The notes under the pieces: generated by a model | What the model saw: the letters and a program-made list of their open reading frames with translations, nothing else | The model's database searches: none | What the model was told of the DNA's origin: nothing | Part shown: in pieces, positions 1-8,918 of the stretch | Layout of the letters: each line of letters begins with the position of its first letter | Position numbering within the stretch: the first letter of the stretch is position 1 | Assembly (NCBI RefSeq): GCF_027214025.1 | Contig: NZ_JAPWHB010000001.1 | Span: 310,001-374,000, forward strand | Length of the DNA stretch: 64,000 bases | Source: Parahoeflea alexandrii | GTDB lineage: Bacteria; Pseudomonadota; Alphaproteobacteria; Rhizobiales; Rhizobiaceae | Reading direction: 5' to 3' | Translations under genes and position numbers: made by a program

Positions 1-1283
1 ATGTCGATGGCCGCTTTCGAGGCGCCATAGGCATGGCGCGGCGCAAACGGCAGGAAGCTGTTGATCGAACCCAGGTTGAGGATCATCCCCGCCCTGCCCT
101 GCATCAGCGCCAGCGCTGCCTTGGCGCACATAAAGGCGCCTGCGAGGTTGACGTCGAGCACGCGGCCGAGATCGCTCGAATCCTGCTCCATCGCCGGCTT
201 GAACACATCGGCGATGGCGGCATTGTTAATCATCACGTCGACATGGCCGAAACGGGCCGCAATTTGCGCGAAGGCATCGGCGACGGATTGCTCCGAGCTG
301 ATGTCGGCCTCGATTGCAAGATGCCCGTCGCCCAGCACCTCGATCACTTTGCCCAGCGCCTCGCCGTCTCGGTCGATCAGCGCGACATGGTCGCCATTGG
401 CGGCGAAACGCTCCGCGATCGCCCGTCCGATGCCGTTGGCCGCGCCGGTGACGACGATCACCCTGGGCGCATTGCCGGGTTCGGGCCTTGCGAGTTCGTC
501 CGCCGGGGTTCCGTCGACCGCCGGATGGGCGGTTCCGGGCTGGTTGAACGACATCCAGCCGCCATCGGCCACCACCACGGATCCGGTCACATAGCGCGCG
601 GCGTCGGAGGCGAGGAAGCCCGCGACGGAAGCGATTTCGTCGGAGCGGCCGAGCCGTCCGATGGGGATGCGCTGGCGCACCAGCGAGAGATTGGCCTTTC
701 CTTCCCGCTCGAGTGCTGCGACCATCGGGGTGCGGATGTAGCCCGGCGCGATCGCCGTCACCCGCACCTTGCGCGCCGCCCATTCGCAGGCCAGCGACTT
801 GGTCATCGAGATCAGCGCCGCTTTTGAGGCGGCATAGGCATTGCGGCCGGGATTGCCCAGAACGCCGGCGAGCGAGGCCGTGTTGACGATGGCGCCGCCG
901 GTCGCGGGCATGCGCCGGGCCGCCTCGCGCGCCATCACGAACGGGCCATAAAGATTGGTGCTGATCGCCTTGCGGAACCCGGCCATGTCGGTCTCCAGCG
1001 TCGGCTGCATGGTCGGCCCCACGGCGGCGTTGTTCAGGAGCACGTCGACATGGTCGACAACGCCGTCGATCTCTTTGAACAGGGCCATGATGTTGGCTTC
1101 GTCGGACAGATCGCATTCGAAGGCGTGATGCTGGTCGCCGAATTCCCTCACCGCCTCGGCGAGGCCGCTTTGCGCCACATCGACGCCGATCAGCAGATCG
1201 CCGCGCCCGGCGAACTCGGCCAGCATGGCGCGGCCGACGCCGCCTGCAGCTCCTGTGATGATGACGACGCGGGGATTGCTCAT
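1..1283 (-). CDS. Tandem double short-chain dehydrogenase (SDR), C-terminus off the left edge
   Basis: The reading frame is open from an ATG at 1283 to base 1 with no stop, so at least 427 residues are present. Two complete Rossmann SDR modules follow one another. The first has TGAAGGVG at residues 10-17, NNAAVG and a YAASK active-site motif. The second starts near residue 275 with TGAANGIG, then NNAAIA and YGASK close to the window edge. Both therefore keep the nucleotide-binding glycines and the catalytic Tyr-x-x-x-Lys. SDRs are normally about 250 residues; this is a fusion of two, and its cut C-terminus probably lacks only the end of the second module. It is the last visible gene of a leftward catabolic operon, 32 bases after the flavin reductase, and probably performs two NAD(P)-dependent oxidoreductions. 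The substrate is unknown. Confidence 0.88.
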   Translation of the reverse strand, partial: MSNPRVVIITGAAGGVGRAMLAEFAGRGDLLIGVDVAQSGLAEAVREFGDQHHAFECDLSDEANIMALFKEIDGVVDHVDVLLNNAAVGPTMQPTLETDMAGFRKAISTNLYGPFVMAREAARRMPATGGAIVNTASLAGVLGNPGRNAYAASKAALISMTKSLACEWAARKVRVTAIAPGYIRTPMVAALEREGKANLSLVRQRIPIGRLGRSDEIASVAGFLASDAARYVTGSVVVADGGWMSFNQPGTAHPAVDGTPADELARPEPGNAPRVIVVTGAANGIGRAIAERFAANGDHVALIDRDGEALGKVIEVLGDGHLAIEADISSEQSVADAFAQIAARFGHVDVMINNAAIADVFKPAMEQDSSDLGRVLDVNLAGAFMCAKAALALMQGRAGMILNLGSINSFLPFAPRHAYGASKAAID

Positions 1284-1315
1284 GTGCCTGTCCTCTACCT
1301 GTTCAGTCCTTGGGT

Positions 1316-1822
1316 TCAGTCCTTGGATGCCAAGCGGCGGAAATAGCCGTCGCCATAGAGAAGTCCCTCGCCCTCGTTGGAAATCATCGAGACCACGCGG
1401 CCGAGAAACAGGCTGTGGCCGCCGCAGGAAAAAACATCGACAAGGCGGCAATCAAAGGCGCTGACAGCGCCGTCGAGCAACGGCGCGCCGGTGACCGCGG
1501 CAAGCCATTTGCCTTCATCAAAGAGCATCTCGCCCGCGGCCCCGGCGTCCGAAAAGCGGCGCGCCATGCGCGCCTGTGTATCGGCGAGGAAACTGACCCC
1601 GAAGGCTTCACAGCGGGTGATGATCTGCGCCACCGCCGAATCCTGCTTGATGCTGACCAGCAGCGTCGGCGGCTCCATCGTCGCCGAACAGACGGTCACT
1701 GCGGTCACGCCGTCGCGCTCTCCGCCACACGCCGCCGTCACCAGCCCGACCGGCTGGACGATGGCCCGCATGCCGGCAAGGTAGGCCTCTGTCGAAACGG
1801 TTTCAGCTATGTTTGTCAGCAT
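1316..1822 (-). CDS. Flavin reductase domain protein
   Basis: 168 residues from ATG 1822; a TTG at 1855 would add 11 residues but has a poorer start. The protein has the single split-barrel FMN-binding fold of the HpaC/Fre-like flavin reductases: an N-terminal VGLVTAAC segment, the central GVSFLAD strand, and the C-terminal H-x-LFLGRV motif typical of the family. Such enzymes use NAD(P)H to reduce FMN or FAD for a partner monooxygenase. No flavin monooxygenase is visible next to it, so the partner may lie beyond the left edge or elsewhere. It is the sixth visible gene of the leftward operon, between the SnoaL-like gene and the double SDR. The family call is firm; the partner is unknown. Confidence 0.85.
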   Translation of the reverse strand: MLTNIAETVSTEAYLAGMRAIVQPVGLVTAACGGERDGVTAVTVCSATMEPPTLLVSIKQDSAVAQIITRCEAFGVSFLADTQARMARRFSDAGAAGEMLFDEGKWLAAVTGAPLLDGAVSAFDCRLVDVFSCGGHSLFLGRVVSMISNEGEGLLYGDGYFRRLASKD

Positions 1823-1926
1823 GTTATCCAAACCACGTCCCCGGAAATCTATCAATCAATTGTGCCATGTGGCCGTCACGCTCAATTGCGGTGGCCAAGT
1901 ATCGAAAAGCACCTGGCGAACGCCGG

Positions 1927-2469
1927 TCAGCCGGCCTTGCCTTTGCCCATGCGGTAGACCGGATCGTGCGGGTAGTTGCCGCCGATCGGCGTTCTCGGCC
2001 CGAAGCGCTCCGCCTCGCTGTCCGCCGGCACGGCCTGCGGCTCGACCCAGTCGAAGACCACCGTGCGCTCCAGCACGCGCCACTCGTCCTGCCGCTTCTC
2101 GAACACGTCGCAATAGCGGCCGGCGAGCGCGAACTGACACACCACGCCATCGCCGCCGGTGCCGCGCTGCAGGGCCGAGAAATAGCTTTCCACATGAGCC
2201 GTCGTCGCCGACTTGAACTCGATGAGGATGTTGGAGATGGCGTGAATGTTACGCGGGCCCTTCGACCAGACCGCCCTCGCCCACTCGACAAAGCCCTCGA
2301 CCGGGCCGTTGTAGCTGCCGTGATTGTCGATCGCGTCGGGCCAGTAGGCGGACCGGAGCGTCGCCTCGTCGGCGCGATCGATGCCGCGGCAGTAGAGATA
2401 AAGACAATCGCGGATGGCTTCACGATCCATCAGCTCGACAATTCTGGCTTCCATGTCAGTGGCGGTCAT
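1927..2469 (-). CDS. SnoaL-like / NTF2-fold polyketide-cyclase-type protein
   Basis: 180 residues. ATG 2469 is chosen because a strong GGGGGAGG ribosome-binding site lies 7 bases upstream; it overlaps the end of the acyl-CoA synthetase gene by 14 bases. The sequence is a typical SnoaL_4 protein: an [16 protein letters not shown] helix, a [10 protein letters not shown] pocket segment, then [12 protein letters not shown] and a curved sheet ending in [13 protein letters not shown]. The family includes dehydratases, isomerases, hydrolases and small subunits of aromatic-ring dioxygenases. The Asp of GIDRAD and the His of DNHG and NIHAISN are the usual candidate pocket residues. Its position inside the operon suggests it acts on a ring or side-chain intermediate; the reaction cannot be told from the sequence. 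Confidence 0.82.
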   Translation of the reverse strand: MTATDMEARIVELMDREAIRDCLYLYCRGIDRADEATLRSAYWPDAIDNHGSYNGPVEGFVEWARAVWSKGPRNIHAISNILIEFKSATTAHVESYFSALQRGTGGDGVVCQFALAGRYCDVFEKRQDEWRVLERTVVFDWVEPQAVPADSEAERFGPRTPIGGNYPHDPVYRMGKGKAG

Positions 2470-4570
2470 CGGTGGCCTCCCCCTTGAGAACAATCAGCGC
2501 ATCAAGCGGCACAACGCCCTTTCCGCGCGGCAGCACCCGGACCGGATTGAGATCGATGCTCTCGATCCGGTCGGCATGCGCCGCGGCGAAGCGGGACAGG
2601 TTCGAGAGCATCCGCGCAAGCGCCTCGATATCGGATGGCCGGGCGCCGCGAACTCCTTCGAGCATGGCATGCCCACGGATCTCGCGGATCATCCGCATCG
2701 CTTCGGCCTCGTCGAACGGTGCGGCGCGAAAGGTCACGTCCTTGAGCACCTCGACGAAAATGCCGCCGAGACCGAACATCACCACCGGGCCGAGCACCGG
2801 ATCCTGCATGACGCCGATGATCGTCTCGACGCCCTCGGGCGCCATCGGCGCCACCAGGATGCCGTCGAGCCGTGCCTCCGGCGCGTGTTCGGCGGCCCGG
2901 TGCAGGATCTCCGCCGCGGCTTTCCGCGCCGCATCGGCATCGCGCAGATTGACCGCGACACCGCCGACCTCGGTCTTGTGGGCCATGTCCGGCGAGCAGA
3001 TCTTCAGCACCACCGGAAAACCGATCCGGCTCGCCGCCTCGCCGACATCCTCACCCAGCGGCACGAGGCGCTCTTCCGGGAAGTCGAGCCCTGCGCGGGC
3101 CAGGATGGCCTTGGCGTCCGCCTCGCTCAGCGGGCCCTGCGGCAGGTCGAGCCGCGCGCCCGGCGCGACCCGGGCCGCATCCCGGTTGAGGTCGAAGCTC
3201 TCTTTGAGCCAGACCAGCGCGCCGAGCGCCCCGGCGAGCGCCGAGCCATCCTCGTAGACCAGGAAGCCGTCATTCTCGTATTCGCGCACGACAGCGTCCG
3301 GCGCCGACATTGTCAACCCGCGGATCTTGCCTTCCTGCCCGTCCATCGCGGCCATCAGGGCCTTGCGCAGCGGGTCGGCGAAGTTCTTCGACGACGGCCC
3401 GGTACCGAGGATGGCGGTGAAGATGTCGTAGCCGCCCTCGGTGATCATGGCGCGCACATAGCTTGTGAGCATGTCCATGTCGCTGACCACCTGGGCGGTC
3501 GCGTCCACCGGGTTGCGCGGAGACGAATAGGGCAGCATCTGCCTGAGCTTCTCCTGCGCCGCCTCGGGCATGGGGGCCACATCGAGACCGGCCGCTTCCG
3601 CGTCGTCCGCCAACTGGATGCCAAAGCCGCCCGACATGGTGAAGATGCCGGTGCGGTTGGAGGGAGGATAGATGCCTGACGCGCAGGCATACGCGACATC
3701 CAGTTGCTGGGCGGTGGTGCTGGCCCGGTAGACGCCATATTGGCGCAGCACCGCGTCGAAAACCGCATCCGAACCGGCAAGCGATGCAGTGTGCGATGCA
3801 GCAGCTTCCGCGCCGACGTCGGAGCGGCCGGTTTTCATGAAGACGATGGCTTTCTCCGCCTTGCGCGCCCGTTCGAGCGCACCGATGAAAGCGTCGCGGT
3901 CGCGCACGCCCTCGGCATAGGCCATGATCACATTTGTCTCTGGTTGCCGGACCATCCAGTCGAGCGTCTCGGCAACATCGATGTCGCATTCATTGCCAGT
4001 GGTCACCCACTGGCTGATGCCGAGCCCGCGCTTGCGGGCAAGGTGTGCAATGTGCGCGCCGTAAGCGCCGCTCTGCGAAACGATGCCGACCGGGCCGGGC
4101 GCAATCAACTGGTTGTCGAGCACCACGGAAAACGTGCCGAAATAGCCGACCGACGGGTTGAAGACGCCGAGGCAGTTCGGTCCGAGCAGGCGCATGCCGC
4201 TGCTCTTGGCGATTGCGACCATGTCGCCCTGCAGCCGGGCGCCGTCCTCGCCGGTTTCGGCAAAGCCCGCGGAAAAGACGATCGCCGATTTCACCCCGGC
4301 TTCCGCACACTCCTCGACCGCCTGCCGGGTCAGATGCGACGGCACGGCGAGGATCGCGGTGTCGGGAACCGCGGGAAGTGCGGCGATGCTTGCAAATGCC
4401 GGCAGTCCCTGCACCGTTTCGCGCTTTGGATTGACCGGCAGCACGGCGCCCTTGAAGCCGGACTCCCTGAGATAGCGCAGCGGCCGGCCGCCGATCCTGG
4501 TCGGGTCGTCGGACGCGCCGACAATGGCGACGCTGCGCGGTGCCAGCAGGCTTGAGAATACGTCGCTCAT
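2456..4570 (-). CDS. ADP-forming acyl-CoA synthetase (acetate--CoA ligase family)
   Basis: 704 residues, the normal length for the single-chain form with fused alpha and beta parts. The N-terminal CoA-binding Rossmann domain has [11 protein letters not shown] (13-23) and LLGPNCLGV (128-136). Next come two succinyl-CoA ligase-like domains with SQSGAYG and the phosphohistidine site in [17 protein letters not shown] (His260). The C-terminal ATP-grasp domain has [19 protein letters not shown]. The enzyme makes or uses an acyl-CoA with ATP to ADP and phosphate exchange through the phosphohistidine. Its stop overlaps the next gene, and its ATG overlaps the TGA of the SMP-30 gene (ATGA), so expression is translationally coupled. 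Relatives activate short-chain or aryl acids; the substrate here is not known. Confidence 0.93.
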   Translation of the reverse strand: MSDVFSSLLAPRSVAIVGASDDPTRIGGRPLRYLRESGFKGAVLPVNPKRETVQGLPAFASIAALPAVPDTAILAVPSHLTRQAVEECAEAGVKSAIVFSAGFAETGEDGARLQGDMVAIAKSSGMRLLGPNCLGVFNPSVGYFGTFSVVLDNQLIAPGPVGIVSQSGAYGAHIAHLARKRGLGISQWVTTGNECDIDVAETLDWMVRQPETNVIMAYAEGVRDRDAFIGALERARKAEKAIVFMKTGRSDVGAEAAASHTASLAGSDAVFDAVLRQYGVYRASTTAQQLDVAYACASGIYPPSNRTGIFTMSGGFGIQLADDAEAAGLDVAPMPEAAQEKLRQMLPYSSPRNPVDATAQVVSDMDMLTSYVRAMITEGGYDIFTAILGTGPSSKNFADPLRKALMAAMDGQEGKIRGLTMSAPDAVVREYENDGFLVYEDGSALAGALGALVWLKESFDLNRDAARVAPGARLDLPQGPLSEADAKAILARAGLDFPEERLVPLGEDVGEAASRIGFPVVLKICSPDMAHKTEVGGVAVNLRDADAARKAAAEILHRAAEHAPEARLDGILVAPMAPEGVETIIGVMQDPVLGPVVMFGLGGIFVEVLKDVTFRAAPFDEAEAMRMIREIRGHAMLEGVRGARPSDIEALARMLSNLSRFAAAHADRIESIDLNPVRVLPRGKGVVPLDALIVLKGEATDDRH

Positions 4571-5475
4571 TGGGCCAGGTCCTGCGGTTGTCCGAAACGC
4601 GGCTCCGGCAGGCCTTTGACGCCGAGCCCCTCCAGCGCGTAGAGCGCTCCGCCGTGCGGATGGCGGGAAATAGCGCGCCCCGATCCGGAATCCTTGATCG
4701 AGGTGAGGTAAAGCGTCGTCATGTCGGGTCCGCCGAAACTCATGCAGGTCGGCATGTCGGTCGGCGCCTCGATCAGGCAGTCGAGCTTGCCTTCGGGCGT
4801 GAAGCGGCCGATCTTGCCGGCCTGGACCAGCGCCACCCAGATGCAGCCTTCGCTGTCGACCGTGGCGCCATCGGGGCCGGACTCGAACTCGGCGGTGTCG
4901 ACATGTATGCGGGGACGGTCGAGCGCGCCCTCCTCCTTGTCATAGGCATAGGCCCGGACTTTGCGATCGAGGCTGTCGGAAAAATACATCGTCGCGCCGT
5001 CGGGGCTGAAACAGAGCGAATTGGCGATGCGGATGCCGTTGGCGAGAACGTCGGCCTTGCCGGTGCCATCGACACGGATGAGTTCGCCGCTGGCTTCGGC
5101 GTAGACGCCCATCGAGCCGCAGAGGAAGCGGCCCTGGCGGTCGACCTTGCCGTCGTTGAAGCGGATACGGTCGTTCGGCCGGGGCAGCTTGAAGAGCGGT
5201 GTGCACTCGCCGCTGGCGATATCGACCAGGTAGATACCGTCGGCCAGACCGGCCACCAGCTTGCCGTCAAGCGCGAGGCCGATGGAGCCGATCATCGAGG
5301 GGACCTCGATCTGCCGGAAGGTGCCGGCCAGCGTGTCATGCATCCGGATCAGGCGCGAGACGCCGTCCACCCAGTAGAGCGTCGCGTTCTGCGGGTCCCA
5401 GACCGGGCTTTCGCCGAGCATGTCCGGGGTCGGAGAGATGCGCCGAGCGGTTACGTTTCTGGCTACCTTGGTCAT
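4567..5475 (-). CDS. SMP-30/gluconolactonase-type lactonase
   Basis: 302 residues, the usual length of the six-bladed beta-propeller SMP-30/LRE family. The divalent-metal ligands are in place: Glu in LGESPVWD, Asn in RFNDGKVD, Asn in IANSLCFSPDG and Asp in GPDGATVDSEG. These enzymes hydrolyse sugar or other lactones. No signal peptide is visible, so it should act in the cytoplasm. It lies downstream of the periplasmic binding protein after a stable hairpin, and its stop overlaps the start of the acyl-CoA synthetase gene by four bases. In this operon it probably opens a lactone produced by one of the SDR enzymes. The substrate is unassigned. Confidence 0.9.
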   Translation of the reverse strand: MTKVARNVTARRISPTPDMLGESPVWDPQNATLYWVDGVSRLIRMHDTLAGTFRQIEVPSMIGSIGLALDGKLVAGLADGIYLVDIASGECTPLFKLPRPNDRIRFNDGKVDRQGRFLCGSMGVYAEASGELIRVDGTGKADVLANGIRIANSLCFSPDGATMYFSDSLDRKVRAYAYDKEEGALDRPRIHVDTAEFESGPDGATVDSEGCIWVALVQAGKIGRFTPEGKLDCLIEAPTDMPTCMSFGGPDMTTLYLTSIKDSGSGRAISRHPHGGALYALEGLGVKGLPEPRFGQPQDLAQ

Positions 5476-5504
5476 GTCGGGCCCTGCAATGCATAGGGTT
5501 AGAG

Positions 5505-5534
5505 GCGCGGCCGGAAAACCAGTCCCGGCCGCGC
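5505..5534 (-). other. GC-rich intergenic hairpin after the binding-protein gene
   Basis: Ten-base inverted repeat, GCGCGGCCGG and CCGGCCGCGC, separated by ten bases. It lies between the binding-protein stop and the SMP-30 start on the transcribed (minus) strand. No U-run follows. Hairpins here often protect the binding-protein mRNA from 3' decay or cause partial termination, giving more binding protein than downstream enzymes. Confidence 0.6.
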
Positions 5535-5548
5535 AGGATCAAGTCCGC

Positions 5549-6775
5549 CTACTTCTTGAGAAGCGCACAGCTGCTGTCGGCTTCGGACCGCCATGCGTCC
5601 TCTGCCGCGATTTCACCGATGATCTCGTAGTAGTCCCAGTCGCCCTTCGATTCCGATGGCGCCTTCACCTTGGATGCCAGCATCGGCTTCATGACAACGC
5701 CGTCGGCGCGGATCCTGGCATCCTTGACGATGCCGTCACTGACCGGCAGCTCGCGCATCGATGCCATTACCGAGACGCCATCATCGGCACCGGCTGCAGC
5801 CACGCTCTTGAGGTAATGGGTCACAGCGGAATAGGTGACCAGCTGCGCCTCGTTCGGCTTGCGTCCGTTGAAGGCGTCGCTGAAACGCTGCGCCAGGGCG
5901 CGGCTCTCGTCATCGCGATCCCAGTAGGCGGCGCTCGAAAACACCATGCCCTGGGTCGCGTCCAGGCCGATGGCGTGGATGTTGTTGATCAGCACGCCGA
6001 GCGGAGCGAGGTTCTGGCCGGCGGCAACGATGCCGAACTCGTTGGCCTGCTTGATCAGGTTGCCGAGATCGGCGCCCGCATTGGCGATGCCGATGGCCTT
6101 GGCGCCGCTGGCCTGGGCCTGCAGCAGCTGCGACGAGAAGTCGTTGGTGCCGAGCGGATGCAGCGTCGAGCCGACAACCTTGCCGCCGGCTGCTTCGATG
6201 AAGCGGGTGGCGTCTTCCTGCCAGGTCTTGCCGAAGGTGTAGTCGACGGTGATGAAGTACCAGCTGTCCATGCCCCGCGCCATCTGCGCGGCAACCGCAC
6301 CCTTGGCGAGGGTATAGGTGTCGAAGGCCCAGTTGGTGGTCATCGGCGAGCAGGATTCGTTGGTTACCGCAGTGGATGCGCTGCCCGAAACGATATAGGG
6401 CTTCTGCTTGTCACGCATGATGTCGTTGACGGCGTGGGCGATCGACGACGCGGAGCAGCCGACGATCGTGTCGACACCTTCCTCGTCCACCCATTTGAGA
6501 GCCTGGGCGACACCGATGTCGGGCTTGTTCTGGTCGTCGGCGACGACAACCTCGATCGGGGTTCCGTTGACGGAGCCGCCGAAATCCTCGACGGCCATCT
6601 TGACCATCAGGACCTGACCGGGGCCGCAGTTGTCGGCATAGGGGCCGGACTGGTCGGCCATCACGCCGATGCGGACGACATTGTCCGAGATGTCGGCGCT
6701 CGCCGGCGATGCAACAAGGGCCGTGGTCAGCATCAGCATGCCGGCAAGGCCAGTGGATTTCCTCAATGTAGTCAT
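5549..6775 (-). CDS. Periplasmic substrate-binding protein, branched-chain amino acid (LivK/PBP1) type
   Basis: 408 residues with a clear Sec signal peptide: MTTLRKS, a hydrophobic core, then cleavage after SPASA near residue 27. The start is supported by a GGGAGGAAACC ribosome-binding site. The mature part begins VVRIGVMADQSGPYAD and continues with type I periplasmic binding-protein features (IEVVVADDQNKPDIG, IVGCSASS, YIVSGSAS, YFITVDYTFGKTWQED). Family members bind amino acids, aromatic acids or other carboxylates. No permease or ATPase gene of a Liv system is next to it, so it is an orphan here and would have to use transport proteins encoded elsewhere. It is the second gene of the catabolic operon; its ligand is probably the operon's substrate. 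Confidence 0.92.
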   Translation of the reverse strand: MTTLRKSTGLAGMLMLTTALVASPASADISDNVVRIGVMADQSGPYADNCGPGQVLMVKMAVEDFGGSVNGTPIEVVVADDQNKPDIGVAQALKWVDEEGVDTIVGCSASSIAHAVNDIMRDKQKPYIVSGSASTAVTNESCSPMTTNWAFDTYTLAKGAVAAQMARGMDSWYFITVDYTFGKTWQEDATRFIEAAGGKVVGSTLHPLGTNDFSSQLLQAQASGAKAIGIANAGADLGNLIKQANEFGIVAAGQNLAPLGVLINNIHAIGLDATQGMVFSSAAYWDRDDESRALAQRFSDAFNGRKPNEAQLVTYSAVTHYLKSVAAAGADDGVSVMASMRELPVSDGIVKDARIRADGVVMKPMLASKVKAPSESKGDWDYYEIIGEIAAEDAWRSEADSSCALLKK

Positions 6776-6839
6776 GGTTTCCTCCCGTTGAATTTCTGTC
6801 CAGATTGCTCAAGCGACGCGTGCGCCGGCTCCCTGCCGG

Positions 6840-7598
6840 CTACGAGAACGCGTAGGTTATTCCGCCGTCGACAAACAACATGTCGCCCGTGACGTAGGAT
6901 GACTCTTCGGATGCCAGATAGACGGCGGCGCGCGCGATATCCTCAGGTTCACCCAAACGGCCCAGCGGCACGCGCTGGCGACGACGCTCCCAGGCCTCCT
7001 CCGTCACCACCCGCATGGCGCCGTCCGTGCGGGTGGAACCCGGGGCAATCGCGTTGACCCGGATATTGTCGGCGCCGTATTCGGCCGCCGCGCTGCGCGT
7101 GGCCGCGGCAACCGCCGCCTTGATGGCGCTGTACATGATGCCGTGCTTCATCGCGAGCACCGCAGAGGGGGACGCGATGTTGACGATCGCTCCGCCGCCC
7201 GCGCCGCGCATCTGCTCGAGCACCGCCTGGTAGCCCCAGATGACGCCCTTGAAGCCGACATCGATCATCCTGCCGATGGTCTCTTCGGACTGCTCCTCCA
7301 GAGGACCGTAACGGTTCCACATGGCATTGTTGACCAGCACCGTCACCGGCCCGAAAGCCTCCCCCGCAGCCTCGGCGGCGGCAAAGACCTCGTCGCGCTT
7401 GGCGGCATTGGCCTTGATCGCGATGGCCTGGCCACCGGCCGCCCTGAGCGCTTCGGCAACCTGCTCGGCCGTATCCTGGCGGATGTCAACGACCCCGACG
7501 GAAGCACCCTCGCTGGCATAGGCTTCGCAAATCGCACGGCCGATACCCTGACCGCCGCCGACGACGAGCGCCACGCGTCCCTCAAGCCTGCCGCTCAT
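6840..7598 (-). CDS. SDR family oxidoreductase
   Basis: 252 residues from ATG 7598 (MSGRLEGRVALVV); the frame stays open upstream, but that sequence is not SDR-like and would run into the divergent promoter. It has a glycine-rich VVGGGQGIGRAI cofactor loop, a VVDIR acidic end to beta-2 suggesting NAD, NNAMWN, a catalytic Ser in IVNIASPSA and YSAIK. The C-terminal GDMLFVDGG is standard. First gene of the leftward operon, 64 bases before the binding-protein gene and divergent from the IclR-type regulator. It probably carries out the first oxidation of the imported compound. Function is by family only. Confidence 0.92.
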   Translation of the reverse strand: MSGRLEGRVALVVGGGQGIGRAICEAYASEGASVGVVDIRQDTAEQVAEALRAAGGQAIAIKANAAKRDEVFAAAEAAGEAFGPVTVLVNNAMWNRYGPLEEQSEETIGRMIDVGFKGVIWGYQAVLEQMRGAGGGAIVNIASPSAVLAMKHGIMYSAIKAAVAAATRSAAAEYGADNIRVNAIAPGSTRTDGAMRVVTEEAWERRRQRVPLGRLGEPEDIARAAVYLASEESSYVTGDMLFVDGGITYAFS

Positions 7599-7801
7599 TG
7601 CGAGATGTTCCAATACAGCATCCGATTTCCTCCAGCCGAGCCGGTGTCCTGCGCGAAAGGCAACCTCGGTCGCCTCCTCCTGCCGCGCTTCATCCCGGCG
7701 TCTTGTCTGGAAAAGAAACTGGCATGTTTCCGCCAAATCCAGTAGAAATATTCTTATGTGGGGCAGAATTTCACAAATGTGAATTTGAGAGGAAAACTGG
7801 C
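7599..7801. promoter_or_regulatory. Divergent promoter region between SDR operon and iclR-type gene
   Basis: This 203-base region separates two divergent genes and should hold both promoters. The part near the regulator is A/T-richer than its surroundings. It contains the inverted repeat listed separately at 7770-7783. It also has two copies of AAACTGGCATG about 78 bases apart, the second overlapping the regulator start. No promoter hexamers can be assigned with confidence. Confidence 0.5.
7770..7783. promoter_or_regulatory. Candidate IclR-family operator (inverted repeat TTCACA-AA-TGTGAA)
   Basis: Perfect six-base inverted half-sites with a two-base spacer, lying 18 bases before the regulator ATG. 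IclR-family dimers commonly bind short palindromes of about 14 bases in their own divergent promoters. This position would suit autoregulation. It is an inference from symmetry and location only. Confidence 0.45.
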
Positions 7802-8581
7802 ATGGCAAATCCCCAGGTCAAATCAGCAACGCGCGCCATCGAGATCCTGGAATATTTCAAGCTGGCGCAGCAGCCGCGCTCAATGTCGCAGATGGCGAGC
7901 GATCTCGGTTACCCGCAATCGAGCACCACCGTGATGCTCAAGACACTGGTCAATCTCGGTTATCTGAATTTCGACCGGAGCACGCGCGACTATTTCCCGA
8001 CCCCGAAGCTGACGGCGCTCGGAGACTGGATCCCGCGCGTCATGTTCGGCTCCGGGCAGATGATCGATGCGCTGAACGATTTGCACGCGGCAACCGGCGA
8101 AGGCGTGTTCCTGGGCACCAAGAACGACATCTACCTGCAATACACCCGCACCAAGGAATCCATTCACGCGCTGCGCTTTCACATCGATGAAGGCTTCATG
8201 CGGCCGATCACGCTTTCGGCGGCGGGATGGGTCCTGCTCTCCACGCTGCCGGAAGACAAGATCGACAACATCGTCCGCCGCGCCAACATCGCCACGCAGA
8301 ACCCGAGCGAGCGCACCGACACCAAGACCATCCTGGCGCGGATCAAGGAGATCCGGGAAAACGGCTATGCCTATGCGGAGAACACGCCGCTCGAAGGCGG
8401 TGCCACGCTGGCGCTGCGGCTTCCGGCCGAGCTACAGGGGCAGCCGGTGGCGCTGGCGCTGGGCGGCGTCGCGGACCGGTTCAGGAAAAACTTCGCAGAG
8501 TACAAGCGGGCTCTGTTTGCGGCCGCCGAAGCGGTCAAACAGGACAATGATTTCGACCTGCCGGTCCGCATCAGCCTCTGA
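7802..8581 (+). CDS. IclR family transcriptional regulator
   Basis: 259 residues, the normal IclR length, from ATG 7802 with a GAGAGG ribosome-binding site; the frame is open upstream to 7598, but those residues are not IclR-like. The N-terminal winged helix-turn-helix spans about residues 5-70 (SATRAIEILEYFK, MSQMASDLGYPQSSTTVMLKTLVNLGYL). The C-terminal effector domain follows from about residue 85 (GTKNDIYLQY, PITLSAAGWVLLSTLP, NTPLEGGATLALRLP). It is divergent from the SDR/binding protein/CoA-ligase operon and is probably its regulator, responding to the substrate or an intermediate. Activator or repressor status cannot be read from the sequence. Confidence 0.93.
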   Translation: MANPQVKSATRAIEILEYFKLAQQPRSMSQMASDLGYPQSSTTVMLKTLVNLGYLNFDRSTRDYFPTPKLTALGDWIPRVMFGSGQMIDALNDLHAATGEGVFLGTKNDIYLQYTRTKESIHALRFHIDEGFMRPITLSAAGWVLLSTLPEDKIDNIVRRANIATQNPSERTDTKTILARIKEIRENGYAYAENTPLEGGATLALRLPAELQGQPVALALGGVADRFRKNFAEYKRALFAAAEAVKQDNDFDLPVRISL

Positions 8582-8600
8582 CCAGCGGGCTTTGCCAGGC

Positions 8601-8798
8601 TCAATGCGTGCCGATATCCTCCACGCCGACGCGATCGGCGAGCTCGACCAACCAACCGATGATTGCGCGCTCGTCCACCCCGAGCGCTTCGGCGTCCCGC
8701 AATGCCGCGGCCCGGCTTCTGAAATCCCGCCAATGCAGGATGAAATCCATGAGATCCCGGGTTTCGAAGATATTCCTGTCCATCAACACGACTGCCAC
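8601..8798 (-). CDS. Small hypothetical protein
   Basis: 65 residues from GTG 8798, or 60 from ATG 8783 (MDRNIFETRD). It is convergent with the IclR-type gene, whose stop lies 19 bases away. Composition is balanced and protein-like: an N-terminal DLMDFILHWRDFRSRAAAL helix and a second IIGWLVELADRVGVEDI helix. It resembles small uncharacterised proteins annotated in other rhizobial genomes, but I cannot name a family. It might be a cytoplasmic two-helix protein. The main doubt is whether it is expressed at all. Confidence 0.45.
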   Translation of the reverse strand: MAVVLMDRNIFETRDLMDFILHWRDFRSRAAALRDAEALGVDERAIIGWLVELADRVGVEDIGTH

Positions 8799-8918
8799 AC
8801 TGTTGTCATTGCGGAAAATCTAGCAACTTTCGGCGGCTGGGCACCGTGAATAAAACGTGAAGCCGCTGGTTTTCCAGCCCTGCCAGAGTTATCCTCGGTT
8901 GCAATCGGGGATGGGCTG
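8799..8918 (+). promoter_or_regulatory. Leader and probable promoter of the accessory operon
   Basis: Non-coding stretch upstream of the SARP-like regulator gene. It contains a small GCTGG-TTTT-CCAGC hairpin (8865-8878) and a GGGGAT ribosome-binding element before ATG 8919. The segment around 8850 is A-rich. No clear promoter hexamers or operator could be identified. Confidence 0.35.

Noticed and set aside
226-1116. 296-residue open frame on the minus strand
   Set aside because: It overlaps the double-SDR gene in another frame, is arginine-rich and shows no family features, whereas the SDR frame has full motifs.
2414-3679. 421-codon open frame on the plus strand
   Set aside because: Antisense shadow of the acyl-CoA synthetase gene; composition is Arg/His-rich and no domain is visible.
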